DNA of 64,000 nt from Mitsuaria chitosanitabida ATCC BAA-476 = NBRC 102408 (GCF_001598255.1 NZ_BCYP01000036.1:62001-126000), one strand, 5' to 3'; shown: positions 1 to 10,099, counted from the stretch's first letter. Numbers and translations: made by a program. The notes: a model not told the origin generated them from the letters alone.

Positions 1-1
1 T

Positions 2-559
2 GCGCGGGCGCTGGTGGCGCTCGCGCAGTCGCGTTTCGGTGGGCTGGACATCGCCTTCAACAACGCCGGGGCCATGGGGCCGCTGGGACCGACGCAGGAC
101 GTGAGCCTGGACGCCTGGAACGAGGCCCTGTCGGTGAACCTGACGGGCGCCTTCCTCGGCGCCAAGCATCAACTGCCGGCGCTGCGGGCGCGAGGTGGGG
201 GCGCCTTGATCTTCACGTCGACCTTCGTCGGTCATACGGCGGGATTCCCGGGCGCGGCCAGCTACGCGGCCGGGAAGTCCGGGCTGATCGGCCTGACCCA
301 GGCGCTGGCGGTGGAAGTCGCCGCGGAGGGCGTGCGCGTCAACGCGCTGCTGCCCGGTGGCACCGACACGCCCATGGCGCGCGAGATGAACGCCACGCCC
401 GAGGCGCTCGCGCAGGTGGCGCGGCTGCACGCGCTGGGTCGCATCGCGCAGCCCGAGGAGATGGCGCGCGCGGTGCTGTTCCTGGCGTCGCCGGCCTCCT
501 CCTTCATGACCGGCGCGACGCTGCTGGTCGATGGCGGGGTGTCGATCAAGAAGGTCTGA
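2..559 (+). CDS. SDR-family oxidoreductase (5' truncated by window edge)
   Basis: C-terminal part of a short-chain dehydrogenase/reductase, an NAD(P)H-dependent cytoplasmic oxidoreductase with a Rossmann fold. The frame is open from the window edge, so the dinucleotide-binding Gly-rich turn is missing. Visible family marks are NNAG, the NLTGAF helix, the Ser segment LIFTSTF and the catalytic YAAGK (Tyr and Lys four apart). The C-terminus ends with the usual MTGATLLVDGG strand. A GTG at 14 is in frame but internal to the fold, so it is not the true start. Substrate cannot be inferred. It is followed directly by a REP-like palindrome at 563-600. Confidence 0.9.
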   Translation, partial: ARALVALAQSRFGGLDIAFNNAGAMGPLGPTQDVSLDAWNEALSVNLTGAFLGAKHQLPALRARGGGALIFTSTFVGHTAGFPGAASYAAGKSGLIGLTQALAVEVAAEGVRVNALLPGGTDTPMAREMNATPEALAQVARLHALGRIAQPEEMARAVLFLASPASSFMTGATLLVDGGVSIKKV

Positions 560-562
560 AGA

Positions 563-600
563 CCCTCACCCCGACCCTCTCCCGCAAGCGGGAGAGGGGG
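563..600. repeat. REP-like palindromic repeat, copy 1
   Basis: C-rich/G-rich palindrome of the form CCCTCTCCCGC-AA-GCGGGAGAGGG, preceded by CCCTCACCCCGA. It lies just behind the SDR stop codon, between two convergent genes. The same element recurs four times at 55.5-58.5 kb. Position and symmetry suggest an extragenic palindrome that can form a hairpin and may act as a terminator or mRNA stabiliser. Confidence 0.75.
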
Positions 601-677
601 AAGTCGAGAGGCGTGGAGAGGGGGAGAGAGTCGACGGGGGGGCGTCGACGGGGGAGCGGGTGGGCGCTCCCCGGGGC

Positions 678-2228
678 TCAGGCGATCTGGGGAGCCGCCT
701 CGCTCGGGCCGTCCTTGTCGTGGTCGTCGCCGCCGGCCTTGCTCTTGGCGCCCTTGCGGGCAGTCATGAAGAAGGCGATCAGTTGCCAGGCGATGAACAC
801 CGCGATGATGCCCAACAGCGTCGCGCTGATCGGGCGCTGCACGAAGACGTCGAACTTGCCGCGGCTGATCAGCATCGCGCGACGGAAGTTCTCCTCCAGC
901 ATCGGGCCCAGGATGAAGCCCAGCATCAGCGGCGCGGGGTCCATGTCCAGCCGCATGAAGATGTAGCCGGCCAGGCCGAAGGCCGCGGTGACGAAGACGT
1001 CGTCCAGGTTGTTGTTGACGCTGAAGGTGCCGATGCAGCAGAAGAACAGGATCGACGGGAACAGCACGTTGTACGGGATCTTGAAGACCGACAGCCAGTA
1101 GCGCACCAGAGGCACGTTCAGCACGACCAGGAACACGTTGCCGATCCACATCGAGGCGACCAGGCCCCAGAAGATGTCGGGGTGGCCGGCGATCATGTTG
1201 GGGCCCGGCTGGATGCCCTTGATGATGAACGCGGCCATCATCAGCGCCATCACCGGGTTCTCCGGGATGCCGATCGACATCAGCGGGATGAAGCTGGTGC
1301 GGGCGGCCGACTCGTCCGCCGCGGCCTGACCGGCCACGCCCTCGATCGCGCCGTCGCCGATCTCGTGGCGGTACTTGCTGACCTTCTTGTCCACGGCATA
1401 GGCCGCGAACTGCGCGATGGTCGGGCCGCCGCCGGGCAGGATGCCCAGGATCGAGCCCACCACGCTGCCGCGCAGCGCGCTCGGGATGATGCGCTTGAAC
1501 TCCGGCCACGTGGGCATCAGGTGGATCTTGCCGTTGAAGGGCGTGCGCTCGTTCTTGGCGTCCAGGTTCTTGGAGATCTCCGCGATGCCGAAGCAGCCCA
1601 GCGCGATGCTCACCAGGCCCACGCCCTCGGCCAGGAAGGGCATGTCGAAGGTGTAGCGCTCCATGCCCGAGTTCACGTCCGTGCCGATCTGGCCGAACAG
1701 CACGCCGATCAGGCACATGGCCAGGCCGTTGAGCAGGCTGCCGGTGGTCACGAAGCTCACGCAGAGGAAGCCGAGCAACATCAGCGCGCAGTAGTCGGCG
1801 GGGCCGAACAGGAAGGCCACCTCGCCCAGCGTCGGGGCCAGGCAGGCCAGCACCACGATGGCGACGGTGCCGCCGATGAAGCTCGAGATGCCCGCGGTGA
1901 ACAGGGCCAGGCCTGTCTTCCCTTTCAGGGTCATCTGGTACCCGTCGATGCAGGCCACGATCGAGCTCGCGTGCGGGATCTTCATCGTGATCGCGCTGAC
2001 GCTGTCGCCGTACTGGGCGCCGTAGTAGATGCCGGCGAGCATGATCAGCGCGCCGTTGACGGGGATGGAGTAGGTCAGCGGCAGCAGCACGCTGATGGTG
2101 GCCAGCGGGCCCAGACCGGGCAGCAGGCCCACGAGGGTGCCCACCACGCAGCCGATCGCGCAGAACATCAGGTTCTGCCAGGTCAGCGCGTGCTCGAAGC
2201 CGAAGGCGAGGTTGTGCAGGATTTCCAT
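678..2228 (-). CDS. tctA: Tripartite tricarboxylate transporter large permease TctA
   Basis: 516-residue inner-membrane protein, the full length of TctA. It is the large membrane subunit of a tripartite tricarboxylate transporter, which imports citrate-like di/tricarboxylates by ion-coupled secondary transport using a periplasmic binding protein. About twelve hydrophobic segments run through the sequence. The family motif LLPGLGPLAT lies near residue 40, and its second-repeat counterpart GILPGGGPTIAQ near residue 265. A ribosome site (AAGGA) sits about seven bases before the ATG. It lies 10 bp after tctB and is surely co-transcribed. No binding-protein gene (tctC) is next to it, so it probably borrows one of the many Bug-type receptors encoded elsewhere. 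Confidence 0.95.
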   Translation of the reverse strand: MEILHNLAFGFEHALTWQNLMFCAIGCVVGTLVGLLPGLGPLATISVLLPLTYSIPVNGALIMLAGIYYGAQYGDSVSAITMKIPHASSIVACIDGYQMTLKGKTGLALFTAGISSFIGGTVAIVVLACLAPTLGEVAFLFGPADYCALMLLGFLCVSFVTTGSLLNGLAMCLIGVLFGQIGTDVNSGMERYTFDMPFLAEGVGLVSIALGCFGIAEISKNLDAKNERTPFNGKIHLMPTWPEFKRIIPSALRGSVVGSILGILPGGGPTIAQFAAYAVDKKVSKYRHEIGDGAIEGVAGQAAADESAARTSFIPLMSIGIPENPVMALMMAAFIIKGIQPGPNMIAGHPDIFWGLVASMWIGNVFLVVLNVPLVRYWLSVFKIPYNVLFPSILFFCCIGTFSVNNNLDDVFVTAAFGLAGYIFMRLDMDPAPLMLGFILGPMLEENFRRAMLISRGKFDVFVQRPISATLLGIIAVFIAWQLIAFFMTARKGAKSKAGGDDHDKDGPSEAAPQIA

Positions 2229-2238
2229 GGCCAGGTCC

Positions 2239-2661
2239 TTACAGCAGCGGCAGGTTGAGGCCGAGGAACTTCTGGAACACGAAGGCGATCGCCAGCAGGC
2301 CGGCGCTGATCGCGATGTTGCGCTTCCAGGAGTAGTTGCTGCCCGCGGCGGTGGCGATGAAGACCATCACGACGATGCCGGCGGACATGTTGACCCAGCG
2401 CGAGACCAGCGAGAACGCGCACAGCGCGCCCAGCACCAGGCCGATGTTCTTGTACTGGAAGCTCATCGCCGGGCCACCGGTGACGACGCCGCGCACGATG
2501 GTCGCCAGCGCCACCAGGCCCAGCAGGATGCTGATCATCAGCGGGAAGAGACCCGGACCGGCATGGTCCATGCGGCCGATGGGGTAGCGCAGCGCGCCCA
2601 GTCCGAAGAACAGGGCGACCGCGGCGAGGAAGAGGCCTCGCGCCAGGGAGCGGTTGATCAT
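2239..2661 (-). CDS. tctB: Tripartite tricarboxylate transporter small permease TctB
   Basis: 140-residue TctB-family protein with four hydrophobic segments, the small membrane subunit that pairs with TctA. It is immediately upstream of tctA (10 bp). I chose the ATG at 2661 (MINRSLARG) because the hydrophobic core begins right after it. An in-frame ATG at 2697 would add 12 residues and cannot be excluded. The C-terminal GLNLPLL end is normal for the family. Substrate is unknown. Confidence 0.85.
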   Translation of the reverse strand: MINRSLARGLFLAAVALFFGLGALRYPIGRMDHAGPGLFPLMISILLGLVALATIVRGVVTGGPAMSFQYKNIGLVLGALCAFSLVSRWVNMSAGIVVMVFIATAAGSNYSWKRNIAISAGLLAIAFVFQKFLGLNLPLL

Positions 2662-2965
2662 GGACACACCAGAGTGGAATGAACGGAATGCGCTCATGGT
2701 TCCGGCGACGCCCTGCGAAGTCATACGCGTTAACCGCAGAATCCATCGGGCTTGTGCGGCCGGACAGCTTTCCGACAGATTCAAGTCAAGACGGCGTTAA
2801 GTCGACATGAAGAAGTCGTTTGCTGTCGCTTTCGTGACTCGCTCAAACGACCCTCGCCGGGGCTCCGGGAGGGCGTCCCTGGTGCGCGGCGTGCGCCAAG
2901 GACGTGCGACTCACGCGGTGCTGACGATTCGCTGTCGACCGCCTCACGCGCGCGTCATGCGGGTT
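2662..2965. other. Intergenic region between lysR and tctBA
   Basis: About 300 bp of non-coding DNA separating the 3' end of the LysR gene from tctB, both on the minus strand. It presumably holds the tctBA promoter. I found no convincing -35/-10 pair, hairpin or repeat. Confidence 0.5.
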
Positions 2966-3865
2966 TCATGCGGCGGCGATGCCGAGCACGCGTTCCCGCA
3001 ACCACTGCTGCGCGACGTGGCCATGGTTGCGCTCGTGCCAGACCATGGCGAGCTCGAAGCCGTCGATCGGGAAGGGCGGCGCCAGCACCTGCAGGCCGGT
3101 GGCGCGGCCCTTGACCAGGCGCTCGGGCACCAGCGCGACCAGGTCGGAGCGCGACACGATGTCCGGCACGAAGAGGAAGGACGCGGCCGAGAGCACGACC
3201 TGGCGCCGCAGCCCCAGCGCGGCCAGCGCGTGATCCACCGGCGTCGAGAACGCGCCGCCGGCCGGCGAGACGATCACCTGCTCCAGCTTCGCATAGCCCT
3301 TGAGGGTGACCTTGCCCTTCACGGCCGGATGGCCGCGACGCGCGATCAGCACATAGCGCTCGTGATACAGCGAGCGCATGCGCAGGCCGGGCGCGGCCTC
3401 GCTGGGCATCATGAGCCCGAGGTCGATGTCGCCGCGGCTCATCAGCGCCTCGTGCTGGCTGGGATCCATGTGGCGGAGGGCCACGCGCACGCCGGGCGCC
3501 TCGCGCCGCAGCTTCAGCACCAGCGGCTGCAGCACCGAGGTCTGCAGGTAGTCCGACGCCGCGATGGTGACGGTGAGCGCGGCGCTGGCCGGATCGAAAG
3601 TGAGGTGCGAGGTCGCGACGCCGCGCACCTGATCGAGCGCCTGGCGCAGCGGCTCCAGGAGCGACAGGGCCTTGGCGGTGGGCGTCATGCCGCGCTGCGC
3701 GGGCAGCAGCAGCGGATCCTGGAAGACGTCGCGCAGCCGGCTGAGCTGCGCGCTGACGGCGGGCTGGCTCAGGTGCAGGCGCTCGGCGGCCCGGGTCACG
3801 TTGCGCTCGGCGAGCAGCGCCTCGAGCGTGACGAGCAGATTCAGGTCGAGGCGGCTGGTATCCAT
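2966..3865 (-). CDS. LysR-family transcriptional regulator
   Basis: 299-residue LysR-type activator/repressor. Residues 1-60 form the winged HTH (DLNLLVTLEALLAERNVTRA, then LHLSQPAVSAQLSRLR), followed by a periplasmic-binding-protein-like effector domain of normal length. It is divergent from a quinone reductase gene, the classical LysR layout. The 142-bp gap contains CGTGA-TT-TCACG at 3891-3902, a candidate operator. The tctBA genes lie downstream on the same strand and could be a second target. The effector is not deducible. Confidence 0.92.
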   Translation of the reverse strand: MDTSRLDLNLLVTLEALLAERNVTRAAERLHLSQPAVSAQLSRLRDVFQDPLLLPAQRGMTPTAKALSLLEPLRQALDQVRGVATSHLTFDPASAALTVTIAASDYLQTSVLQPLVLKLRREAPGVRVALRHMDPSQHEALMSRGDIDLGLMMPSEAAPGLRMRSLYHERYVLIARRGHPAVKGKVTLKGYAKLEQVIVSPAGGAFSTPVDHALAALGLRRQVVLSAASFLFVPDIVSRSDLVALVPERLVKGRATGLQVLAPPFPIDGFELAMVWHERNHGHVAQQWLRERVLGIAAA

Positions 3866-3890
3866 GGCGTGGATAGTAGGTCAGAGGAAT

Positions 3891-3902
3891 CGTGATTTCA
3901 CG
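3891..3902. promoter_or_regulatory. Candidate LysR operator palindrome
   Basis: CGTGATTTCACG: five-base inverted arms around TT, located 25 bp from the lysR start codon and about 105 bp before the divergent quinone reductase gene. LysR regulators usually bind such interrupted dyads between divergent genes. It rests on symmetry and position alone. Confidence 0.4.
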
Positions 3903-4007
3903 GATGGGTCGGCGATCGCCAGACTGACGGTCATTCGCTGCGCCGGCGCATCCCTGGACGCCACGCCGCGGCCCATCCCCTTTCGATCCCTCTCAACGGA
4001 GTTCCTC

Positions 4008-4883
4008 ATGAGCCAGCCCACCGCCATCCCCGTCACCCCGGCCCCCCAAGCCACCCGGACCCGGTCGACGACCGCGGGTGCCGAGGGGGCCCCCGCCGGG
4101 ACGGTCGTCGGCCGCAAGACCGTGCTCATCGTCCACGCACAGCCGGAGCCGACCTCGCTGACGCGCACGCTGGTGGAGACGGCGGGTCAGGTCTTGCGGG
4201 CGGCCGGCCACGAGGTCCTGGAATCCGACCTCTACGGCATGGGCTGGAAGGCCGTCTATGACGAAGCCGACTTCCCGATGCGGGTGGACGGCCGCCGGCT
4301 GGACTTCGTGCGCGAGTCCGGTCACGCCTACGACGAGGGCCTGCAGCCGGCCGACGTGGTCGAGGAGCAGCGCAAGGTGCTCGCGGCCGACCTGGTGATC
4401 CTGCAGTTCCCGCTGTGGTGGTTCGGCATGCCGGCCATCATGAAGGGCTGGATCGACCGCGTCTGGGCGCGCGGCCTGGCCTACGGCAACCAGGGGCAGG
4501 GCAACCGGCTGCGCTACGGGGAGGGCGGCTTCGCCGGGCGCCGCGCGATGGTGTCGGTGACGACGGGCGGTCCGGCCGCGGACTACGGCCCGCGCGGCAT
4601 CAACGGCCCCATCGACCAGCTGCTGTTCCCGATCACGCACGGGACGCTGTTCTATCCCGGCATGTCGGTGCTGAAGACCCATGCGGTGCACGGCGCCGGG
4701 CGCATGACGCCGGAGCAGGTCGAGGCGGCGCGTGCCGGCTGGGCCGAACGCCTGGGCGGCCTCTTCGACGAGGCCCCGATCGCGTTCCGCGCGCAGAACG
4801 GCGGCGACTATCCGGACGGGCATTCGCTCGCGGAGGACGTGGCGCCCGCGCTCAGCGGCTTCGCCGCGCACGTGGCGGGCTGA
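4008..4883 (+). CDS. NAD(P)H quinone oxidoreductase, MdaB/flavodoxin-like fold
   Basis: 291-residue flavodoxin-fold (Flavodoxin_2) quinone reductase that reduces quinones or related electrophiles by two electrons with NAD(P)H and FAD/FMN in the cytoplasm. The fold starts near residue 37 (KTVLIVHAQPEPTS) after a Ser/Thr/Ala-rich extension of about 36 residues. The hallmark LQFPLWWFGMPAIMKGWIDR is present, as is the later TTGGP loop. The start at 4008 has a GGAG six bases upstream. It is divergent from the LysR gene, which probably controls it in response to redox-active compounds. The extra N-terminal tail is unusual for the family. Confidence 0.88.
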   Translation: MSQPTAIPVTPAPQATRTRSTTAGAEGAPAGTVVGRKTVLIVHAQPEPTSLTRTLVETAGQVLRAAGHEVLESDLYGMGWKAVYDEADFPMRVDGRRLDFVRESGHAYDEGLQPADVVEEQRKVLAADLVILQFPLWWFGMPAIMKGWIDRVWARGLAYGNQGQGNRLRYGEGGFAGRRAMVSVTTGGPAADYGPRGINGPIDQLLFPITHGTLFYPGMSVLKTHAVHGAGRMTPEQVEAARAGWAERLGGLFDEAPIAFRAQNGGDYPDGHSLAEDVAPALSGFAAHVAG

Positions 4884-4943
4884 GCCCTCGGTGCGATTCG
4901 ATCCGCGCTCGGGACCGGGGTCGGACTGCTCGCCGCCCCTGTC

Positions 4944-5879
<936 letters not shown>

Positions 5880-5952
5880 GCTCGGCAGGGGAGGGGCGGA
5901 GCGCCGGGCCGATCGCGAGGATCGGGCCGCGGCGCGGCGATCGGCGCGGGCG

Positions 5953-6726
5953 TCAGAACTTGCGGTCGCGGTCCAGCGAGTCGCAGGTCCCGCTGAACTT
6001 GGACATGCCGTCCAGCGCGATGTGTCCATTGCGCCGGTCGATCGTGATCTTGGGTTGATTGAAGTTGTTGAGCTTGAACGCGCCGCGGATGAAGTCGCGG
6101 GAGACGTTCAGGTCGGTGATCGGGAACCAGCCGTCCTCGTTGTCGGCATGGATCGGCGGGACCATCTCCTTGGCGGGGCGGATGCGGCCGCGCTCACCGT
6201 TGATGTCGATGGTCAGCGAGGTGTCGTAGTCCTGCTTCTTGAGCTCCACGCCGCTGCGCGCCACGTACTTGCGCTTGTCCGTGTCGTACTCGTAGCCCGA
6301 CTTCAGCTCGTTGCCGAGCTTGTGGCCCTCCCCGTAGCACACCAGCGCGATGTGCTCGCGGTAGCCGTCCTGCGGGCCCGGGTCGCGGAACTCGGGCGCG
6401 CCGCCGCGCGCGTCGCTCTGGCGGCAATCCGGGGCGGGGGTGGCCACGATGGCGTCGTAGCGGCCCTCGCGCGTGGTCACGGACAGGCACACGCCGCGCT
6501 GCTCGTTCCACCAGTAGGTCCATTTGCGGTCCTCGCCCTGACTGCCGCCGACGGACACGTAGCCGCGGGCCAGCAGTTGCGATTCGGCGCCCGCGGCGCG
6601 TGCGCCCACGAGGTCGCGGACATCGGTCGGCGTCGACTGCGCCATGGCCGGCATCGACAGCCAGGCCAGCGCGCACGCGGCGGCCAGGGCGGGGATCTTG
6701 CGAATGCGCTTGCGGTTCATCTGCAT
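5953..6726 (-). CDS. Secreted protein of unknown function
   Basis: 257-residue protein that I cannot assign to a family. It begins with a basic n-region and a hydrophobic stretch ending at AMAQS near residue 31, a good Sec signal peptide, so the product should be periplasmic or extracellular. The mature part has several Cys (for example near CLSV, PDCRQ, VCYGEG and GTCDS), suggesting disulphides, and many charged residues. The start at 6726 has AGGAG six bases upstream; a second ATG at 6720 is possible. It shares orientation with the cyanophycinase gene 74 bp downstream but a functional link is not evident. Confidence 0.75.
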   Translation of the reverse strand: MQMNRKRIRKIPALAAACALAWLSMPAMAQSTPTDVRDLVGARAAGAESQLLARGYVSVGGSQGEDRKWTYWWNEQRGVCLSVTTREGRYDAIVATPAPDCRQSDARGGAPEFRDPGPQDGYREHIALVCYGEGHKLGNELKSGYEYDTDKRKYVARSGVELKKQDYDTSLTIDINGERGRIRPAKEMVPPIHADNEDGWFPITDLNVSRDFIRGAFKLNNFNQPKITIDRRNGHIALDGMSKFSGTCDSLDRDRKF

Positions 6727-6860
6727 GGGCCTCTCCTGAAGGATGTGACGCACCGATTCTGGATCGGTTCGCGGGGTCCTTGGCGCACGCTCGCCACGGT
6801 CGGGACGCGCGGGCGGCGAAGAGGAGGGGACGGGAGCGATCGCGGCAAGACCGCCGCGAC

Positions 6861-6950
6861 TGGCGGAGACGGTGGGATTCGAACCCACGGAGGGCGCAAA
6901 CCCTCGGCGGTTTTCAAGACCGCTGCCTTAAACCACTCGGCCACGTCTCC
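6861..6950 (-). tRNA. tRNA-Ser (UGA)
   Basis: 90-nt class II tRNA on the minus strand with GGAGACG/CGTCTCC acceptor arms, GTTCGAATC in the T arm, a long variable arm and encoded CCA. The anticodon stem GCGGT/ACCGC encloses CTTGAAA, giving anticodon UGA (Ser). It stands alone between two minus-strand genes. Confidence 0.97.
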
Positions 6951-6981
6951 TCGAAGAGAAGCCGCGCATTGTATGCGTGCC

Positions 6982-7812
6982 TCAGTCCGCTCCCGGCTTG
7001 CGCGCCTGCGCGCACTGCACCTGGATGATCTCCTGCACCTGGCCATCGGCCACGCGCGCGGCCGTGAGCTCACCGCCCCACACGCAGCCGGTGTCCAGCG
7101 CCAGCAGGTCGGGCCGCTGCACCAGGCCCAGCGTCGACCAGTGGCCGAAGGCGATCGGCTGGCCGGCCGTGCGGCGTCCCGGGACCTCGAACCAGGGCAG
7201 GTAGCCCTCGGGGGCGGTGCCCAGCCCTTCCTTGGTCTTGAAGTCCAGCTTGCCCTTGCCGTTGCAGAAGCGGATCCGCGTCAGCACGTTGATGATGAAG
7301 CGCAGCCGCTCCACGCCCGCCAGATCGTCGCGCCAGCGGTCGGGCTCGTTGCCGTACATCTGCGGGAGGAAGTCCGCCAGGTCCGGGCCGCTCAGCAGCG
7401 CGTGCACCTCGTCGGCCAGCGCCAGGGTCTGGTCCGCGTCCCATTGCGGGACCACGCCCGCGTGCACCATCAGCCAGCCCTGCGACCGGATCGCCAGCCG
7501 CTGGTGGCGCAGCCAGTCCAGCAGCGCCTCGCGGTCCGGCGCGTTGAGGATGGGGGTCAGGGTGTCACCCTTGTGCGGCGCGCGCACCCCCGCGGCCATC
7601 GCCAGCAGGTGCAGGTCGTGATTGCCGAGCAGGCATTGCGCCGCGTCGCCCAGCGATTGCAGACGGCGCAGCGTGGTGAGGGAGTCGGGACCGCGGTTGA
7701 CCAGGTCGCCCAGGAGGTAGAGCCGGTCGCGGGAAGGGGAGAAATCGATCTTCTCGAGCAGCCGGGCCAGCGCGTCGCAGCAGCCCTGGAGATCGCCGAT
7801 GAGGTAATGCAT
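6982..7812 (-). CDS. apaH: Symmetrical bis(5'-nucleosyl)-tetraphosphatase
   Basis: 276-residue metallophosphoesterase that splits Ap4A into two ADP in the cytoplasm, limiting the alarmone and removing Np4N caps from RNA. The metal-binding blocks are in order: GDLQGCCDAL near residue 6, GDLVNRGPDS near 36 and GNHDLHLLA near 64. Length is normal for ApaH. It starts with ATG at the usual MxYLIGDLQG position. It is divergent from the CorC-type gene and precedes tRNA-Ser. Confidence 0.96.
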   Translation of the reverse strand: MHYLIGDLQGCCDALARLLEKIDFSPSRDRLYLLGDLVNRGPDSLTTLRRLQSLGDAAQCLLGNHDLHLLAMAAGVRAPHKGDTLTPILNAPDREALLDWLRHQRLAIRSQGWLMVHAGVVPQWDADQTLALADEVHALLSGPDLADFLPQMYGNEPDRWRDDLAGVERLRFIINVLTRIRFCNGKGKLDFKTKEGLGTAPEGYLPWFEVPGRRTAGQPIAFGHWSTLGLVQRPDLLALDTGCVWGGELTAARVADGQVQEIIQVQCAQARKPGAD

Positions 7813-7911
7813 GCCGGGGATTGTGCGGTGTCGATGTCACGCAGGGTCTGCTAACCTTGCCGGCCTTGTGTTTTGGGCGCGACTCCGGGTAATCCCCAGT
7901 CCGCGCTGTCA

Positions 7912-9213
7912 ATGGATACCGCCCTAGTCCTCTTCCTGATTCTGCTCAACGGTCTGTTCGCCATGTCGGAGATGGCCCTCACGGCCGCCCGGAAGGCACG
8001 CTTGCAGGTCATGGTCGAAAGCGGGGAGTCCGGGGCGCAGGCCGCCATGGACCTGCACGAGAACCCCACCAAGTTTCTGTCCACGGTGCAGATCGGCATC
8101 ACCTCGATCGGGGTGCTGAACGGCATCGTCGGCGAGGCCGCGTTCTCCGGCCCGGTGGCCGAGATCCTGCGCGCCCACTTCCCGATCACCGACCGCGCCG
8201 CGGAGATCACCGCCATCGGCCTGGTCGTCATGGTGCTGACCTTCGTGACCATCATCTTCGGCGAGCTGGTGCCCAAGCGCCTGGGCCAGATGTTCCCCGA
8301 GACCGTCGCGCGCCTGGTGGCGCCGCCGATGGAGATCATGTCGCTGGTCACGCGGCCCTTCGTCAAGCTGCTGAGCTTCTGCACCGAGTTCACGCTCAAG
8401 CTGCTGGGCATCGGCGGCAAGTCCAACCGCGCGGTGACGGAAGAGGAGATCGCCGCCAGCCTCGAGGAAGGCCTGGACGCCGGCGTGATCGAGGAGCACG
8501 AGCACCAGATGGTGCGCAACGTCTTCCGCCTGGACGAGCGCCAGATCGGCTCGATGATGATCCCGCGCGCCGAGATCGCCTGGCTGGACGTCACCGACAA
8601 GCCCGAGCAGGTGCTGCAGATCCTGCGCGCCCACGGCTACAGCCGCTACCCGGTCTGCCGCGGCGGCCTGCACGACGTGGTGGGCGTGCTCAGCGCGCAG
8701 AACCTGCTGGCGCGCGCCCTGGCGGGCGAGTCGCTGGACCTGTCCTCGGGGCTCGAGGCCCCGGTCTTCGTGCCCGAGACGCTGTCCGGCATGGAGCTGC
8801 TGGCGCACATGCGCGGCACGGAAACCCCGCTGGTGTTCGTCGTCGACGAGTACGGCGAAGTCCAGGGCGTCGTGTCTTCGCGCGACGTGCTGGAAGCGAT
8901 CGCGGGCGAGTTCAACTCGCCCGACGGCGAGGACGCCTGGGCGGTGCAACGCGAGGACGGCAGCTGGCTGATGGACGGCCTGATCCCTGTCACCGAGCTG
9001 AAGGACCGCCTGGATCTGAAGGAACTGCCCGAGGAGGACCGTGGGCGCTACAACACCCTGGCCGGCATGGTGATGCTGCTGCTGGGGCGTCTGCCGCGCA
9101 CGGCCGATGTGGCGGAGTGGGACGCGTGGAGATTCGAGGTGGTCGACCTCGACGGCAAGCGTGTGGACAAGGTGCTGGTTTCGCGACTGGCCGACGATGG
9201 AGTGACTGAATGA
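7912..9213 (+). CDS. Hemolysin/CorC-HlyC family membrane protein (DUF21, CBS pair)
   Basis: 433-residue inner-membrane protein with an N-terminal DUF21/CNNM region (about residues 1-190, four hydrophobic segments, opening with TALVLFLILLNGLFAMSEMA), a central CBS-domain pair and a C-terminal CorC_HlyC domain. Relatives are linked to Mg2+/Co2+ handling or efflux; hemolysin is a historical name. ATG 7912 fits the membrane start; an in-frame TTG at 7873 would add 13 residues. Its stop overlaps the next gene's ATG by four bases, so the two are coupled in translation. Confidence 0.9.
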   Translation: MDTALVLFLILLNGLFAMSEMALTAARKARLQVMVESGESGAQAAMDLHENPTKFLSTVQIGITSIGVLNGIVGEAAFSGPVAEILRAHFPITDRAAEITAIGLVVMVLTFVTIIFGELVPKRLGQMFPETVARLVAPPMEIMSLVTRPFVKLLSFCTEFTLKLLGIGGKSNRAVTEEEIAASLEEGLDAGVIEEHEHQMVRNVFRLDERQIGSMMIPRAEIAWLDVTDKPEQVLQILRAHGYSRYPVCRGGLHDVVGVLSAQNLLARALAGESLDLSSGLEAPVFVPETLSGMELLAHMRGTETPLVFVVDEYGEVQGVVSSRDVLEAIAGEFNSPDGEDAWAVQREDGSWLMDGLIPVTELKDRLDLKELPEEDRGRYNTLAGMVMLLLGRLPRTADVAEWDAWRFEVVDLDGKRVDKVLVSRLADDGVTE

Positions 9214-9950
9214 GCAACCCCCCGATGTATGAGAACCTGGTGCCCGTGGATCGGGTCCAGCACAAGAACACCCGCATGATCAGCGGCGTGTCCTCGATGG
9301 ACCGTCTGAGCCCGCTGAACTCGCTGTTCATCGCCGTGGCCGAGATGGCCGACGTGGCCATGGAATACCCGGTGGTGTTCGTGCGCGTCGGCGGCGGCGA
9401 GGGCCAGGCCCCCGCCATCGCCCCGCTGGCCGTGTTCGGCCTGAAGCAGGGCAGCAACGTGTACATCCAGGACGGCCGCTGGACCGCGCGCTACCTGCCG
9501 GCCTACGTGCGCCGCTACCCGTTCGCGATGGCCCGCCTGACCGACTCGGGCAACGACATGGCCCTGTGCCTGGACGTGGCCTCGGGCGCCTTCTCCGAGA
9601 CCGAGGGCGAGCCGCTGTTCAAGGAAGACGGCGAGCCCAGCGACCTGCTGCTCAACGCCAAGCAGTTCTGCGAGAACTTCGAGGTCGAGGCCGAGCGCAC
9701 CCGCCAGGCCTGCGAGGTGCTGCAGGGCCTGAACCTGCTGCAGGACATGCGCTTCGAGGCGCAACTGCCCAGCGGCGAGAAGATCGACGTGGACGGCTTC
9801 ATGACGATCAACGAGAAGGTGCTCGGCGAGCTGCCCGACGACAAGATCATCGAGCTGCACCGCAACGGCCTGATGGAAGTGATCACCATGCACCGCCTGT
9901 CGCTGCGCCACATGAGCGTGCTGGCCGAGAAGTACATGGCCACGAACTGA
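9210..9950 (+). CDS. SapC family protein
   Basis: 246-residue SapC-type protein. The family takes its name from a Campylobacter S-layer secretion gene but is widespread in proteobacteria without S-layers, and its role is undefined. Typical blocks are seen: an N-terminal segment around LNSLFIAVAEM, PLAVFGL, YVRRYPFAM near residue 90 and DGFMTINE in the C-terminal half. No signal peptide or membrane span is visible. It overlaps the CorC-type gene by ATGA. A hairpin GTCCCTC-CGAG-GAGGGAC at 9977-9994 lies behind the stop, without a T-run. Confidence 0.88.
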   Translation: MSNPPMYENLVPVDRVQHKNTRMISGVSSMDRLSPLNSLFIAVAEMADVAMEYPVVFVRVGGGEGQAPAIAPLAVFGLKQGSNVYIQDGRWTARYLPAYVRRYPFAMARLTDSGNDMALCLDVASGAFSETEGEPLFKEDGEPSDLLLNAKQFCENFEVEAERTRQACEVLQGLNLLQDMRFEAQLPSGEKIDVDGFMTINEKVLGELPDDKIIELHRNGLMEVITMHRLSLRHMSVLAEKYMATN

Positions 9951-10099
9951 CGCGAGCCGCGTCGATCCGGCGCGGCGTCCCTCCGAGGAGGGACCCACGC
10001 CGGGGCGAAAGCCGGCCCGGACGAACCCCAACCGGGTTTGCTTGAGTACGGCGTACGAGGAAGCCTCGATAGCATCCACACCCCTCACGAGGACGTTGG

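Noticed and set aside
531..2258. Long open frame on the plus strand opposite tctA
   Set aside because: Its translation is Gln/His/Arg/Asp-rich nonsense with no family features. It is the expected antisense shadow of a high-GC coding gene, and TctA motifs are on the other strand.
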